DNA of 40,643 nucleotides from Massilibacteroides sp. (GTDB lineage Bacteria > Bacteroidota > Bacteroidia > Bacteroidales > Tannerellaceae): the NCBI GenBank assembly GCA_028708075.1, contig JAQVZS010000023.1:1-40643 (forward strand), given 5' to 3'. Below, piece after piece: positions 17,372 through 24,871 of the stretch. A model generated the notes under the pieces. The model searched no databases, was not told the DNA's origin, and was given only the letters and a program-made list of their open reading frames with translations. Positions within the stretch are counted from its first letter, which is position 1. Each line of letters opens with the position of its first letter. The translations under genes were made by a program, and so were the position numbers.

Positions 17372-18709
17372 TTATACTATTTCCCAGATTCCTCCTTTGC
17401 CAAAAAGCCGGTCAAGCCATTTATTCAGATAATTGGTTCTGACTGCTATATCCAATACTGTGAAGCGTCTGCGGATGTATTGGGCGCGGATAAATGTTTG
17501 TTTTAAATATTCCCTCGAAATGCCGATTTCTTCTGGCTCAGTTGGAGCACCCACGCATTTTAGCCTTTTTTTCGCGTCCTCAAAAGAGATGAGTTGAGCT
17601 CTTATCTTCTCTTGGATTTCCGGCCAACGTTCTTTTAAGATTTGTAATTGTTGGGCCAATGCATCTTTGGTGACGTATTTTGCTTTTGTTTCCTGATATC
17701 CGATTTCAGGGAAGTCCGTGTTTTTGAAAATATCTAATGATTCTTTTTCCAACTTTTCTGCCGTCGGCCAAGCTTCGCAACAGGCTTGAATATCCATTTC
17801 GGTTATGGGAGTGTTTAAAAATTCTTCGTATAAAGCCAGGATTGCCAGAGTGCCAATTGCAACCTGAAATCCGTGAGAAACGGACTGTTTATTGTAAAGA
17901 TGATGTTCCATATTCCATAAATGACTGAATTGATGTTCCGCACCGGACGCCGGACGGCTGGATTTGGACCATTGCATGGCAAATCCGCCCAGCATGAGTC
18001 CTTCTATCAAGGCAGAAATCGCTTTTATATCTCCATTGCGAACGCCTTCGGGATCGGCCAGCGAGTCGTGCAGTCCATCCTGAACGATAGACCAGGCCTG
18101 TTTATCTATTGGTTCTACTCCAAGTACGTCGGCTAAAATCCAGTCTGCTCCTGCCGTTATTTTCGCGAACAGATCGGCATAACCGGAAGATGTCATTTTG
18201 CCGGGAGCCTTACGAATAATTTCAATATCCGCCAGGCAGGCTTGTGGGGCAGGACAGTTAAACGTTTGTTTGGCTCCATTCGCAGTGATTGATGCGCCAA
18301 AAGCCGTATATCCGTCCATAGAGGCAGCTGTGGCAACACAGATATAGTGCCTGTGAGTCAGATGAGACGCTAGTTTGGTCAAGTCGTTTATCGTACCGGA
18401 TCCTACAGCGATAGGAATGGCTTCATGTTGTTTCAGCGATTTTGCCAATTCTTCCACATAAGTATATTCAGCATACAGGTTTTCGGTTTTGTAAATAAAC
18501 GGTCGTTGTTGTTTGATGCCTTCTTTTTTCAGATTTTTCTCAACCGCTTTTCCGGCGACAGCGTATGTTGTCTGGTCGGCTATAATGACCGCTTCTTTAT
18601 TTGGGTATAATTTTTTAAATAATTCTCCCACCTTGTTCAATGCATCAACTCTTATGAGTAAGGCTTTCGTATCGTTTGCCGACTGAAGTGCTTTTTCAAC
18701 TTTTGACAT
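17372..18709 (-). CDS. sn-Glycerol-1-phosphate dehydrogenase family protein (AraM/EgsA-like)
   Basis: The 445-residue protein belongs to the iron-alcohol-dehydrogenase/G1P-dehydrogenase fold. It has the NAD(P)-binding motif AVGSGTINDLTK (~101-112), ATAASMDGYTAFGAS (~127-140), and metal ligands placed as Asp179 (SGYADL), His259 (SGAEHQFSHLW) and His279 (VSHGF). Characterised AraM/EgsA reduces dihydroxyacetone phosphate to sn-glycerol-1-phosphate; the reverse direction would be catabolic. It is the first gene of the leftward locus, 278 bp from the divergent DeoR-type regulator. The C-terminal ~60 residues extend past the core of archaeal G1P dehydrogenases, as in AraM. With a pentitol permease and kinase in the operon, a polyol-phosphate substrate is an alternative. 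Confidence 0.85.
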   Translation of the reverse strand: MSKVEKALQSANDTKALLIRVDALNKVGELFKKLYPNKEAVIIADQTTYAVAGKAVEKNLKKEGIKQQRPFIYKTENLYAEYTYVEELAKSLKQHEAIPIAVGSGTINDLTKLASHLTHRHYICVATAASMDGYTAFGASITANGAKQTFNCPAPQACLADIEIIRKAPGKMTSSGYADLFAKITAGADWILADVLGVEPIDKQAWSIVQDGLHDSLADPEGVRNGDIKAISALIEGLMLGGFAMQWSKSSRPASGAEHQFSHLWNMEHHLYNKQSVSHGFQVAIGTLAILALYEEFLNTPITEMDIQACCEAWPTAEKLEKESLDIFKNTDFPEIGYQETKAKYVTKDALAQQLQILKERWPEIQEKIRAQLISFEDAKKRLKCVGAPTEPEEIGISREYLKQTFIRAQYIRRRFTVLDIAVRTNYLNKWLDRLFGKGGIWEIV

Positions 18710-18761
18710 GATATTTAATCTTCTTGTTTGAGTTTTTAGTGAATATAATCAGTTATTAGAT

Positions 18762-18897
18762 TTCGTTTGTTAATATAAAAAGAAAAATATCGAAAGATTA
18801 TTTCTTCGTTTGTTGTTGTATATGTTGCAAACGTAAAATAAAAAATAAGAATACGCAAATCTTGACGCTATTTTTTTTGTTAAAACTTTCGTTTCGT
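18762..18897. promoter_or_regulatory. Three TTCGTTT repeats, candidate DeoR-type operators
   Basis: The 10-mer TTCGTTTGTT occurs twice exactly (18762-18771 and 18805-18814), and a third related copy TTTCGTTTCGT is at 18887-18897. They flank the leftward promoter box (18828-18859). DeoR/GlpR regulators often bind several short direct repeats around their own divergent promoters, so these are plausible sites; binding is inferred. Confidence 0.45.
18828..18859 (-). promoter_or_regulatory. Promoter of the leftward AraM-SusCD locus
   Basis: On the minus strand TTTG (18859-18856) and TACGTTTG (18835-18828) are separated by 20 nt, an excellent match to the Bacteroidota TTTG-N19..21-TAnnTTTG promoter. 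Transcription should start near 18821, about 110 nt before the dehydrogenase ATG. Confidence 0.75.
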
Positions 18898-18923
18898 ATC
18901 TTTTCATATTATTGAGTGTTTTG

Positions 18924-18956
18924 TTTGGTTGTGTTTGTTGAAAATGTCTATATTTG
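18924..18956 (+). promoter_or_regulatory. Promoter of the DeoR-type regulator gene
   Basis: A perfect -7 box TATATTTG (18949-18956) has TTTG at 18924-18927, 21 nt upstream. The regulator ATG follows at 18988, giving a leader of about 25 nt. Confidence 0.7.
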
Positions 18957-18987
18957 CAAAAGGCAATAAATAAATACTTAAAGCGAT

Positions 18988-19752
18988 ATGATAAGTATAG
19001 CGGAAAGGCATAAATATATTCTGAATATTCTTCAAAAAGAGGGATATGTTAAAGTGTTGGATTTAGCAAAGCAGCTCGATGTCACTCCTGTCACAATACG
19101 AAAGGATCTGAAGATTTTGGAAGAAAAAGGCTTATTATATCGTACGCACGGAAGTGCCAGTCCGGTGAATCCTCATCCGGGTGATCGAACGGTTTCAGAA
19201 AAAGAAAAGATTAAACCGGACGAAAAACGAAGAATCGGTGAAGCGGCAGCCCGTTTATTGCAAAGTAACGATTCGGTGATTATTAATTCCGGTTCAACGA
19301 TCTGTGCTTTTGCAGAGCAACTTGTACCGGTTGAAGGTCTTACAGTTGTATCGGCTTCGACTATGGCAACGATGATTTTAGGAGAAAAGGAGGCTATTAA
19401 TCTGATTCAGTTAGGAGGTATATTCCGGAAAAAATCAACTTCTGTGATCGGAAGTTACACGCAGAGTTTTCTGAAAGAAATTACCTGCTCAAAATTGTTT
19501 TTGGGAGTGGATGGTATAGATATTGATTTTGGAATTACTACGTCCAATATTGAAGAGGCCGAATTAAATAAGGCGATGATGGAAGTCGTCTCTAAAACGA
19601 TTATTCTTGCGGATTCTTCCAAATTCGGGAGAAGAGGGTTTGGGAAAATTTGTGATATTGATAAAATAGACATCATTATTACGGATACCGGTGTTTCTTC
19701 ATCTATGGTAAAAAAAATCGAAGAGCAGGGCATTGAACTAGTCCTTGTGTGA
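18988..19752 (+). CDS. DeoR/GlpR-family transcriptional repressor
   Basis: The 254-residue protein has the N-terminal DeoR helix-turn-helix (residues ~1-57; ERHKYILNILQKEGYVKV, VTPVTIRKDLKILEEKGL, YRTHG) and the C-terminal DeoR sugar-phosphate sensor domain. Effector-site segments include NSGSTICAFAEQL, KLFLGVDGID, TTSNIEEAELNKAM and ILADSSKFG. Members are typically inactivated by a phosphorylated sugar or polyol intermediate. It is transcribed away from the AraM-SusCD genes with facing promoters about 90 bp apart, so it is the obvious local regulator, and its effector is probably a sugar- or polyol-phosphate made by that pathway. Confidence 0.92.
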   Translation: MISIAERHKYILNILQKEGYVKVLDLAKQLDVTPVTIRKDLKILEEKGLLYRTHGSASPVNPHPGDRTVSEKEKIKPDEKRRIGEAAARLLQSNDSVIINSGSTICAFAEQLVPVEGLTVVSASTMATMILGEKEAINLIQLGGIFRKKSTSVIGSYTQSFLKEITCSKLFLGVDGIDIDFGITTSNIEEAELNKAMMEVVSKTIILADSSKFGRRGFGKICDIDKIDIIITDTGVSSSMVKKIEEQGIELVLV

Positions 19753-19789
19753 GATGGTTAATTTTTTTTCGGTTTTCATAAATAAAGAG

Positions 19790-19814
19790 AAAACGAAACT
19801 TTGCGATTCGTTTT
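19790..19814. promoter_or_regulatory. Inverted repeat with the TTCGTTT half-site
   Basis: AAAACGAA (19790-19797) and TTCGTTTT (19807-19814) form an 8-bp palindrome around ACTTTGCGA, followed by more Ts. It can be read as the intrinsic terminator of the regulator gene. However, its arms match the TTCGTTT repeats upstream of that gene, so it may instead be an operator near the start of the next transcript. Confidence 0.45.
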
Positions 19815-19848
19815 TTTGTTTATTTTATATTCTATAGCCTATTTATCT

Positions 19849-20196
19849 ATGTTAAAACGATTATATTTCAGGTTGTTTTTATTGCTGTTAGCTATATTGA
19901 TTTCTTTTTCCTGTCCGATAAAGCAGGAAATAAAATCATTATTGAATATTCCGGTTCAGTCTTCTTCTCATACTGAAAATCATAATATGTCTAGGACTTG
20001 TCTTGCCCTTTTGACTGATCGCAAAGACATTGGGAAATATAGGCAAGTAGGGAAGCAAACGAAATTTTTTTGCAGACATGCGATTTTAAGTTTGTCGGTA
20101 TCGCTTGTATCCAACCGTTTATTAATCCGACCGTTTAATTCCTATCACGATAAAGGTATTCCTGTTTTTTTGTTATTCAGAAAATTAATTATTTGA
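19849..20196 (+). CDS. Small exported or membrane protein of unknown function
   Basis: I do not recognise this protein. From the ATG at 19849 it has 115 residues; the frame opens earlier at a TTG (19801), inside the preceding inverted repeat, which I reject as a start. The N-terminus is a strong hydrophobic segment (LKRLYFRLFLLLLAILISFSC) that ends in a lipobox-like L-I-S-F-S-C, so it may be a lipoprotein or be anchored in the membrane. The middle is polar with His and Cys residues, and the C-terminal end is basic and hydrophobic (IPVFLLFRKLII). It lies between the DeoR-type regulator and DoxDA on the same strand. An AT-only hairpin with a T-run separates it from DoxDA. Confidence 0.5.
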   Translation: MLKRLYFRLFLLLLAILISFSCPIKQEIKSLLNIPVQSSSHTENHNMSRTCLALLTDRKDIGKYRQVGKQTKFFCRHAILSLSVSLVSNRLLIRPFNSYHDKGIPVFLLFRKLII

Positions 20197-20226
20197 AATA
20201 AGACATAACTTCTGCTATAGTTAATG

Positions 20227-20254
20227 GATAAAATAAGTTTTATTTTATCTTTTT
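20227..20254 (+). terminator. AT-only terminator or attenuator before DoxDA
   Basis: GATAAAATAA (20227-20236), a three-base loop GTT and TTATTTTATC (20240-20249) form a perfect 10-bp stem, followed by TTTTT. It stands between the small unknown gene and DoxDA, so it either ends the first transcript or reduces read-through into DoxDA. Confidence 0.6.
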
Positions 20255-20287
20255 GTCGTCTATTTCTTAAATAATGAATAAAAAACT

Positions 20288-21319
20288 ATGGGAACAAATC
20301 AAAGAGAATATTCACAGTTATATCGTTTATCCGGACTTTTTACGTTGGCATTGCGTCTGGTAGTTGGCTGGACTTATTTTTCGGCCTTTTGGAGAAGGCT
20401 TATTTTAGAGAATAAATTGGATCCGAATATCCCCGGCTATATTGGCGAAAAATTCAATCATTTTCTTCCTAATGCTTTGGGGATAAAACCTATGATTGAA
20501 TATCTTGTTTCTAATCCGGATATTTTATGGTGGGCGATGCTTGTTTTTACTGTTATTGAAGCGATTGTCGGTTTATTTATTTTACTTGGATTGGCAACTC
20601 GTTTAATGAGTCTCGCCGTTATGGCGTTAGCTACCGGGATTTTGCTCGGCTCCGGTTGGTTGGGAACGACTTGTCTGGATGAATGGCAAATTGGGATTTT
20701 GGGAATGGCCACTGGTTTTACCTTGTTTTTTACGGGTGGCGGGGAATATGCACTTGATCATTTGATTCAAAAAAGATTATCCAGCACGGGTTTGACTTTG
20801 TATTCCTGGATTGGTTCCGGGATATTACCGATGAATATCATACTCATGAAGAGACTGGCGCTTGGAGGAACGGCTCTAATTTTTTCCATGACCTTGTTGA
20901 CAAATCAATATTTTCATAATGGGGTATGGGGAACGCTGCATAATAAATCCGTCAAGCCTGTAGTGGAAATTTCGGAGGCCGAACTGACAGACAAATCTTT
21001 GTCTTTTACTGTATATAGGGTTGAGGGCGTAGATGTTTATGGTTCTTTCCTGATCGGGATTCAACTGAATAATATCGACGGAGAGCTTGTTTGGAAGAAA
21101 AATGGAGAAGATTTGTCTCGTTTTCCTAAATTTGCTATTGATAATTATTATGTTGCAAAAGTAGCTGTCGGTGCGCATAGCCTTTTAATTCCTTTAGGGA
21201 GTAAAGCGAAATTAACCATACAAGACGAACGTTTCCATTTGTTGGATAAAGGAACGTATGTGTTGGTTTTGACGGATATCAGTGGAATTACTTGGTCTCG
21301 CCAGATTGTTGTTGACTAA
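20288..21319 (+). CDS. DoxD-DoxA fusion protein (TQO small-subunit family)
   Basis: The 343-residue protein joins two domains known as the small subunits of archaeal thiosulfate:quinone oxidoreductase. Residues ~10-200 are a DoxD membrane domain with about four transmembrane segments (LFTLALRLVVGWTYFSAFW, ILWWAMLVFTVIEAIVGLF, then ATGILLGSGWLGTTCLDEWQ). After one further membrane segment, residues ~225-343 form a soluble DoxA-like beta-domain (SFTVYRVEGVDVYGSFLIGI, ending GTYVLVLTDISGITWSRQIV). Such fusions are common in Bacteroidota, where their redox role is not settled. Neighbours give no clear clue. No strong terminator is seen in the 61 bp to the convergent beta-propeller gene. Confidence 0.85.
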   Translation: MGTNQREYSQLYRLSGLFTLALRLVVGWTYFSAFWRRLILENKLDPNIPGYIGEKFNHFLPNALGIKPMIEYLVSNPDILWWAMLVFTVIEAIVGLFILLGLATRLMSLAVMALATGILLGSGWLGTTCLDEWQIGILGMATGFTLFFTGGGEYALDHLIQKRLSSTGLTLYSWIGSGILPMNIILMKRLALGGTALIFSMTLLTNQYFHNGVWGTLHNKSVKPVVEISEAELTDKSLSFTVYRVEGVDVYGSFLIGIQLNNIDGELVWKKNGEDLSRFPKFAIDNYYVAKVAVGAHSLLIPLGSKAKLTIQDERFHLLDKGTYVLVLTDISGITWSRQIVVD

Positions 21320-21380
21320 CGGAACCGTATATTGAATTGAATCTGACTTAAATGGTCTGGGACTATTAAAAAACTTTTTT

Positions 21381-22427
21381 TTATGCTTTAAGTTTTACCA
21401 TAAAGAGGACTAAATCCCCGCTTTTGGCTTCTTGTGGGAACGAATGAGTTAATGCATTTCCAGATTGACAATAGTAGTAATTGTCGTTGTCTAATTCTAT
21501 GGAATGAAGATCTTTGATGTTCCCTGTGTGGTAGTAATTGTCTTCAAAGCCATCGGATAGTTGCCAGGTTTTGTGACTTACGGTGTCGTGACAGAAAAGG
21601 TAATTTTTCGACGGATCGGGGTTACGCTGGTAGGACGCGATCCAGAAACGATTTCCTGTTCGTGCCGGATATTTTGTGATGTAATCTGCCTGTTGTTGGC
21701 GAGGCTGGTTGAGCAGGTATAGGGTGTCTTGCAATAAATATTCGGCCGAACATGGTGGAGCGTACAGGTAGAGCGCTCCGTTATGATCTATGCAAAATTC
21801 GTTTTCGTAATTGGTCGTCAGACTTTCTTCTCTTCCCAGATTTGAGGATATGATTTTCTTGCATTCCAGCGGACGAAAGTCTGTGTTGTATTTTATCGCC
21901 ATTACCTCGATACAGGTTTGGTTCGTATCGGGATTGTATGTAACACATTCTTGTGTCGTCCATATTTCTTGATTTTGTATTGCCAGAGAACAGATTCGTT
22001 CGCCAGCTAATTGGTCTTTTAGCTTTTTCTTTTCTAATAGTATTCCCTCGAATGTATAGTAAAAGATGTCGTTGTTGTTGCCTAAAACGATTAGTTGGCT
22101 GGTGCTTTCGTCTACTATGTATCCCCCGACTCGCATTTCTTCCGGTCGTGTGATTGCTTGTAGAAATTCACCGTTGCGATTAAAGTGGTAGAGAGTCTCA
22201 TTGCAGATAAGAAACAGATGTTTTCCCGTTTTGCGGACGTGTTTGGCGTAATGGATGTGGTGTTCTTTGCTTTTTTGAAGAGGTATAGCGACTACTTCTT
22301 CTGCAATATCGGATAAAAAGCCGGTGAAGAGACAGGTTTGTGTTCCGTCTGAAGTTAGAATGCTGTACCCTTCTTTTAAGTATAGAGCTGATAGTATAAG
22401 TAGTAGGCCGATGAATGTCCGTTTCAT
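21381..22427 (-). CDS. Predicted secreted 6-bladed beta-propeller protein
   Basis: The 348-residue protein has a short N-terminal hydrophobic segment (TFIGLLLILSALYLKEG) that should direct export. The rest alternates short beta-strand repeats such as GKHLFLICNETLYHFNRNGE, QLIVLGNNNDIFYYTFEG and NEFCIDHNGALYLYAPP, in the manner of NHL/6-bladed propeller proteins common in Bacteroidales. I cannot assign a ligand or activity. It is a single gene on its strand, convergent with DoxDA and separated from the upstream tdh gene by a terminator. Confidence 0.55.
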   Translation of the reverse strand: MKRTFIGLLLILSALYLKEGYSILTSDGTQTCLFTGFLSDIAEEVVAIPLQKSKEHHIHYAKHVRKTGKHLFLICNETLYHFNRNGEFLQAITRPEEMRVGGYIVDESTSQLIVLGNNNDIFYYTFEGILLEKKKLKDQLAGERICSLAIQNQEIWTTQECVTYNPDTNQTCIEVMAIKYNTDFRPLECKKIISSNLGREESLTTNYENEFCIDHNGALYLYAPPCSAEYLLQDTLYLLNQPRQQQADYITKYPARTGNRFWIASYQRNPDPSKNYLFCHDTVSHKTWQLSDGFEDNYYHTGNIKDLHSIELDNDNYYYCQSGNALTHSFPQEAKSGDLVLFMVKLKA

Positions 22428-22494
22428 GTTTTTTCTTTTTCTGTTTTTTAAAACGGTAAAAGGTTGGAATTATTTGATTTTTTTCGTAAAAACT

Positions 22495-22530
22495 AAAAGA
22501 AGGTATCCTTTCGAGATACCTTCTTTTTTT
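22495..22530 (-). terminator. Bidirectional terminator at the end of tdh
   Basis: AAAAGAAGGTATC (22495-22507) and GATACCTTCTTTT (22515-22527) form a 13-bp stem with a seven-base loop, with T-runs in both directions. It overlaps the tdh stop codon and would end the leftward tdh transcript before the beta-propeller gene. Confidence 0.88.
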
Positions 22531-23482
22531 ATTTTTTGAACCGGGTTTTTAGTTTACTGAGCATATCTTGTGTCATTACATCTAATGTGTAATGTGGCTC
22601 CCAATCCCATTCTTCTCGAGCACAGGTGTCGTCGAGCGAATTAGGCCAGGAATCTGCAATGGCTTGGCGTAACGGGTCGATTTTATATTCTATCGTAAAT
22701 TCCGGCATGTATTTTCGAATGTTGCCTGCAATAATTTCCGGGTCGAAACTCATAGACGCTATGTTGAATGAATTTCTGTGTTTCAGTCGTGAAGGGTCTG
22801 CTTCCATGATTTGAATGGCGGCGTGAAGTGCGTCCGGCATATACATCATGTCCATGAAGGTTCCTGCCGCGATCGGGCAGACAAAGTGGCCTTTTTTGAC
22901 CGCTTCGTAATAAATGTCTACTGCATAGTCTGTGGTTCCACCTCCGGGAGGGGTTACGTACGAGATTAGCCCCGGGAACCGGACTGAACGGGTGTCCACC
23001 CCGAAGCGGATGTAGTAATAGTCGCTGAGCAGTTCTCCGGATACTTTTGTGACGCCGTACATCGTGCGCGGGTTACGGATCGTGTCTTGAGGAGTTTTGT
23101 CTTTAGGTGTGTTATTCCCGAATACGCCGATGGAACTGGGCGTAAATACTGCACAGTTTTTTTCGCGAGCGACTTCCAGAACGTTGAAAAGTCCGCCCAT
23201 CCCGATTTTCCAAGCTAATTGTGGTTTTGCTTCCGCGACAGCGGATAATAAGGCGGCCAAGTTGTAAATGGTGTCGATCTGGTATTTCGACACGGTTGCT
23301 GCGATTTGCTGATCGTTTGTAATGTCTACGATTTCGGAAGGCCCTGATTCTAATAATTCACCTTTGGGTTCCGCGCCGGGAATATAGCCGGCAACGATGT
23401 CGCCGTTATAACGTTTACGCAGTTCCATGGTCAATTCCGAACCGATCTGACCGGTAGCACCGATCACTAATACATTCTTCAT
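22529..23482 (-). CDS. tdh: L-threonine 3-dehydrogenase, short-chain (NAD-epimerase-like) type
   Basis: The 317-residue protein has the extended-SDR Rossmann motif VLVIGATGQIGSELTMELRK (residues ~4-23) and the catalytic YGVTKVSGELLSDYY (YxxxK). RSVRFPGLISY and FMDMMYMPDALHAAIQIME are characteristic of SDR-type threonine dehydrogenases. It oxidises L-threonine to 2-amino-3-ketobutyrate with NAD. It is divergent from kbl, whose product uses that unstable intermediate, so the pair forms the threonine-to-glycine plus acetyl-CoA pathway. A -7 box TACCTTTG lies 37 bp upstream. Confidence 0.9.
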   Translation of the reverse strand: MKNVLVIGATGQIGSELTMELRKRYNGDIVAGYIPGAEPKGELLESGPSEIVDITNDQQIAATVSKYQIDTIYNLAALLSAVAEAKPQLAWKIGMGGLFNVLEVAREKNCAVFTPSSIGVFGNNTPKDKTPQDTIRNPRTMYGVTKVSGELLSDYYYIRFGVDTRSVRFPGLISYVTPPGGGTTDYAVDIYYEAVKKGHFVCPIAAGTFMDMMYMPDALHAAIQIMEADPSRLKHRNSFNIASMSFDPEIIAGNIRKYMPEFTIEYKIDPLRQAIADSWPNSLDDTCAREEWDWEPHYTLDVMTQDMLSKLKTRFKK

Positions 23483-23518
23483 TGAGTTTTTTGTTTAAGT
23501 ATTATGTTTTTTCTTGCG

Positions 23519-23555
23519 CAAAGGTATGGAGAATAAATAAAAAATGAGACCTTTG
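23519..23555. promoter_or_regulatory. Divergent tdh/kbl promoter region with inverted repeat
   Basis: CAAAGGT (23519-23525) and ACCTTTG (23549-23555) are an inverted repeat 23 bp apart. The left arm, with the next base, is a perfect leftward -7 box (TACCTTTG) for tdh. The right arm is a near-match (GACCTTTG) for a rightward kbl promoter. The symmetry would coordinate the two genes. Confidence 0.55.
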
Positions 23556-23597
23556 TATGTGAAAATAGACATACTAAATCAAGAAAAATACAATACT

Positions 23598-24788
23598 ATG
23601 TACGGTAAATTTAAAAACCACCTTCAGGCGGAACTGGACGGGATCTGCGAGGCGGGATTATTTAAGGAAGAGCGTATTATTACTACGCCGCAAAGGGCTG
23701 CCATTCACGTAAATCATACCTCTGAAGTTTTGAATTTTTGCGCGAATAATTATTTGGGTTTGTCTGATAACAAACGTTTGATTCGGGCGGCGAAAGAAGC
23801 CATGGATACACACGGTTACGGTATGTCGTCCGTTCGTTTTATTTGCGGAACGCAGGATTTGCACAAGCAATTGGAAGCGGCTGTCTCTGCTTATTTTAAG
23901 ACGGAAGATACGATTTTGTACGCCGCTTGTTTTGATGCCAACGGTGGTTTGTTTGAACCGTTGCTAGGCGAGGAGGACGCGATTATTTCGGATGCATTGA
24001 ACCATGCCTCTATTATTGATGGGGTAAGGCTCTGCAAGGCGAAACGTTACCGCTATGCCAATGCGGATATGGCGGACTTGGAGCGTTGTTTGCAGGAAGC
24101 TCAGGCGCAACGGTTCCGTATCATTGCTACTGATGGCGTCTTTTCGATGGACGGAAATGTGGCACCGATGGATAAAATCTGTGCATTGGCAGAGAAATAC
24201 AATGCGCTGGTAATGGTCGACGAATCGCATTCGGCGGGTGTAGTTGGTAAGACGGGGCGTGGAGTGGCTGAACAGTTCGATTGCCATGGTCGGATCGATA
24301 TTTTTACCGGTACCCTGGGAAAGGCGTTTGGGGGTGCCATGGGCGGTTTTACCACTGGTAAAAAAGAGATTATTGCGATGTTGCGCCAACGTTCACGTCC
24401 TTATTTGTTTTCTAATTCGTTGGCACCAGCTATTGTGGGTGCTAGTTTGGAAATGTTTAAAATGTTGGAAGAATCGGATGCTTTGCATACGAAGTTGGTT
24501 GAAAATGTCAATTACTTCAGAGACAAGATGCTGGCTGCAGGTTTCGATATAAAGCCGACACAATCGGCGATTTGTGCCGTGATGCTTTACGACGCAAAAC
24601 TGTCTCAGGATTTTGCTGCGCGCATGCAGGAAGAGGGGATTTACGTTACTGGTTTTTACTATCCTGTGGTACCGAAAGGGCAGGCGCGTATTCGTGTCCA
24701 ACTTTCAGCAGGACATGAACGGGAACATTTGGATAAAGCGATCGCTGCGTTTATAAAAGTGGGAAAAGAACTTAACGTATTGAAATAA
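23598..24788 (+). CDS. kbl: Glycine C-acetyltransferase (2-amino-3-ketobutyrate CoA ligase)
   Basis: The start at 23598 (MYGKFKNHLQAELDGI) gives 396 residues, the usual length. The frame extends upstream to 23544, but those 18 codons overlap the promoter region and are not conserved in the family. Family marks of PLP-dependent alpha-oxoamine synthases are NFCANNYLGLSDN, SVRFICGTQDLHKQLE, DALNHASIIDG, MVDESHSAGVVG and the PLP-lysine region IFTGTLGKAFGGAMGG. RPYLFSNSLAPAIV and IYVTGFYYPVVPKGQARIR are specific for Kbl rather than serine palmitoyltransferase. It cleaves 2-amino-3-ketobutyrate with CoA to glycine and acetyl-CoA, following Tdh. Confidence 0.93.
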   Translation: MYGKFKNHLQAELDGICEAGLFKEERIITTPQRAAIHVNHTSEVLNFCANNYLGLSDNKRLIRAAKEAMDTHGYGMSSVRFICGTQDLHKQLEAAVSAYFKTEDTILYAACFDANGGLFEPLLGEEDAIISDALNHASIIDGVRLCKAKRYRYANADMADLERCLQEAQAQRFRIIATDGVFSMDGNVAPMDKICALAEKYNALVMVDESHSAGVVGKTGRGVAEQFDCHGRIDIFTGTLGKAFGGAMGGFTTGKKEIIAMLRQRSRPYLFSNSLAPAIVGASLEMFKMLEESDALHTKLVENVNYFRDKMLAAGFDIKPTQSAICAVMLYDAKLSQDFAARMQEEGIYVTGFYYPVVPKGQARIRVQLSAGHEREHLDKAIAAFIKVGKELNVLK

Positions 24789-24805
24789 GCCCTAAAAATC
24801 ACCTG

Positions 24806-24849
24806 AAAAGGGGCGACCGATAGAACTTTTCTACCGATTGCCCTTTTTT
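24806..24849 (+). terminator. Terminator of kbl
   Basis: Left arm 24806-24825 pairs with 24829-24848 (AAAAGGGGC against GCCCTTTTTT, then CGA and TAGAA blocks) with two mismatches, ending in a T-run. It leaves about 20 bp before the next ATG. Confidence 0.8.
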
Positions 24850-24871
24850 ATTGACGGAACAATTCTTTTGC

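Noticed and set aside
13476-18709. A standard L-arabinose utilisation operon
   Set aside because: Isomerase (araA) and epimerase (araD) genes and an AraR-type regulator are missing, and the transporter is of the polyol-permease type.
19801-19848. Upstream extension of the small gene to a TTG at 19801
   Set aside because: The extension lies within the inverted repeat and adds a second hydrophobic stretch; the ATG at 19849 precedes a normal signal-like segment.
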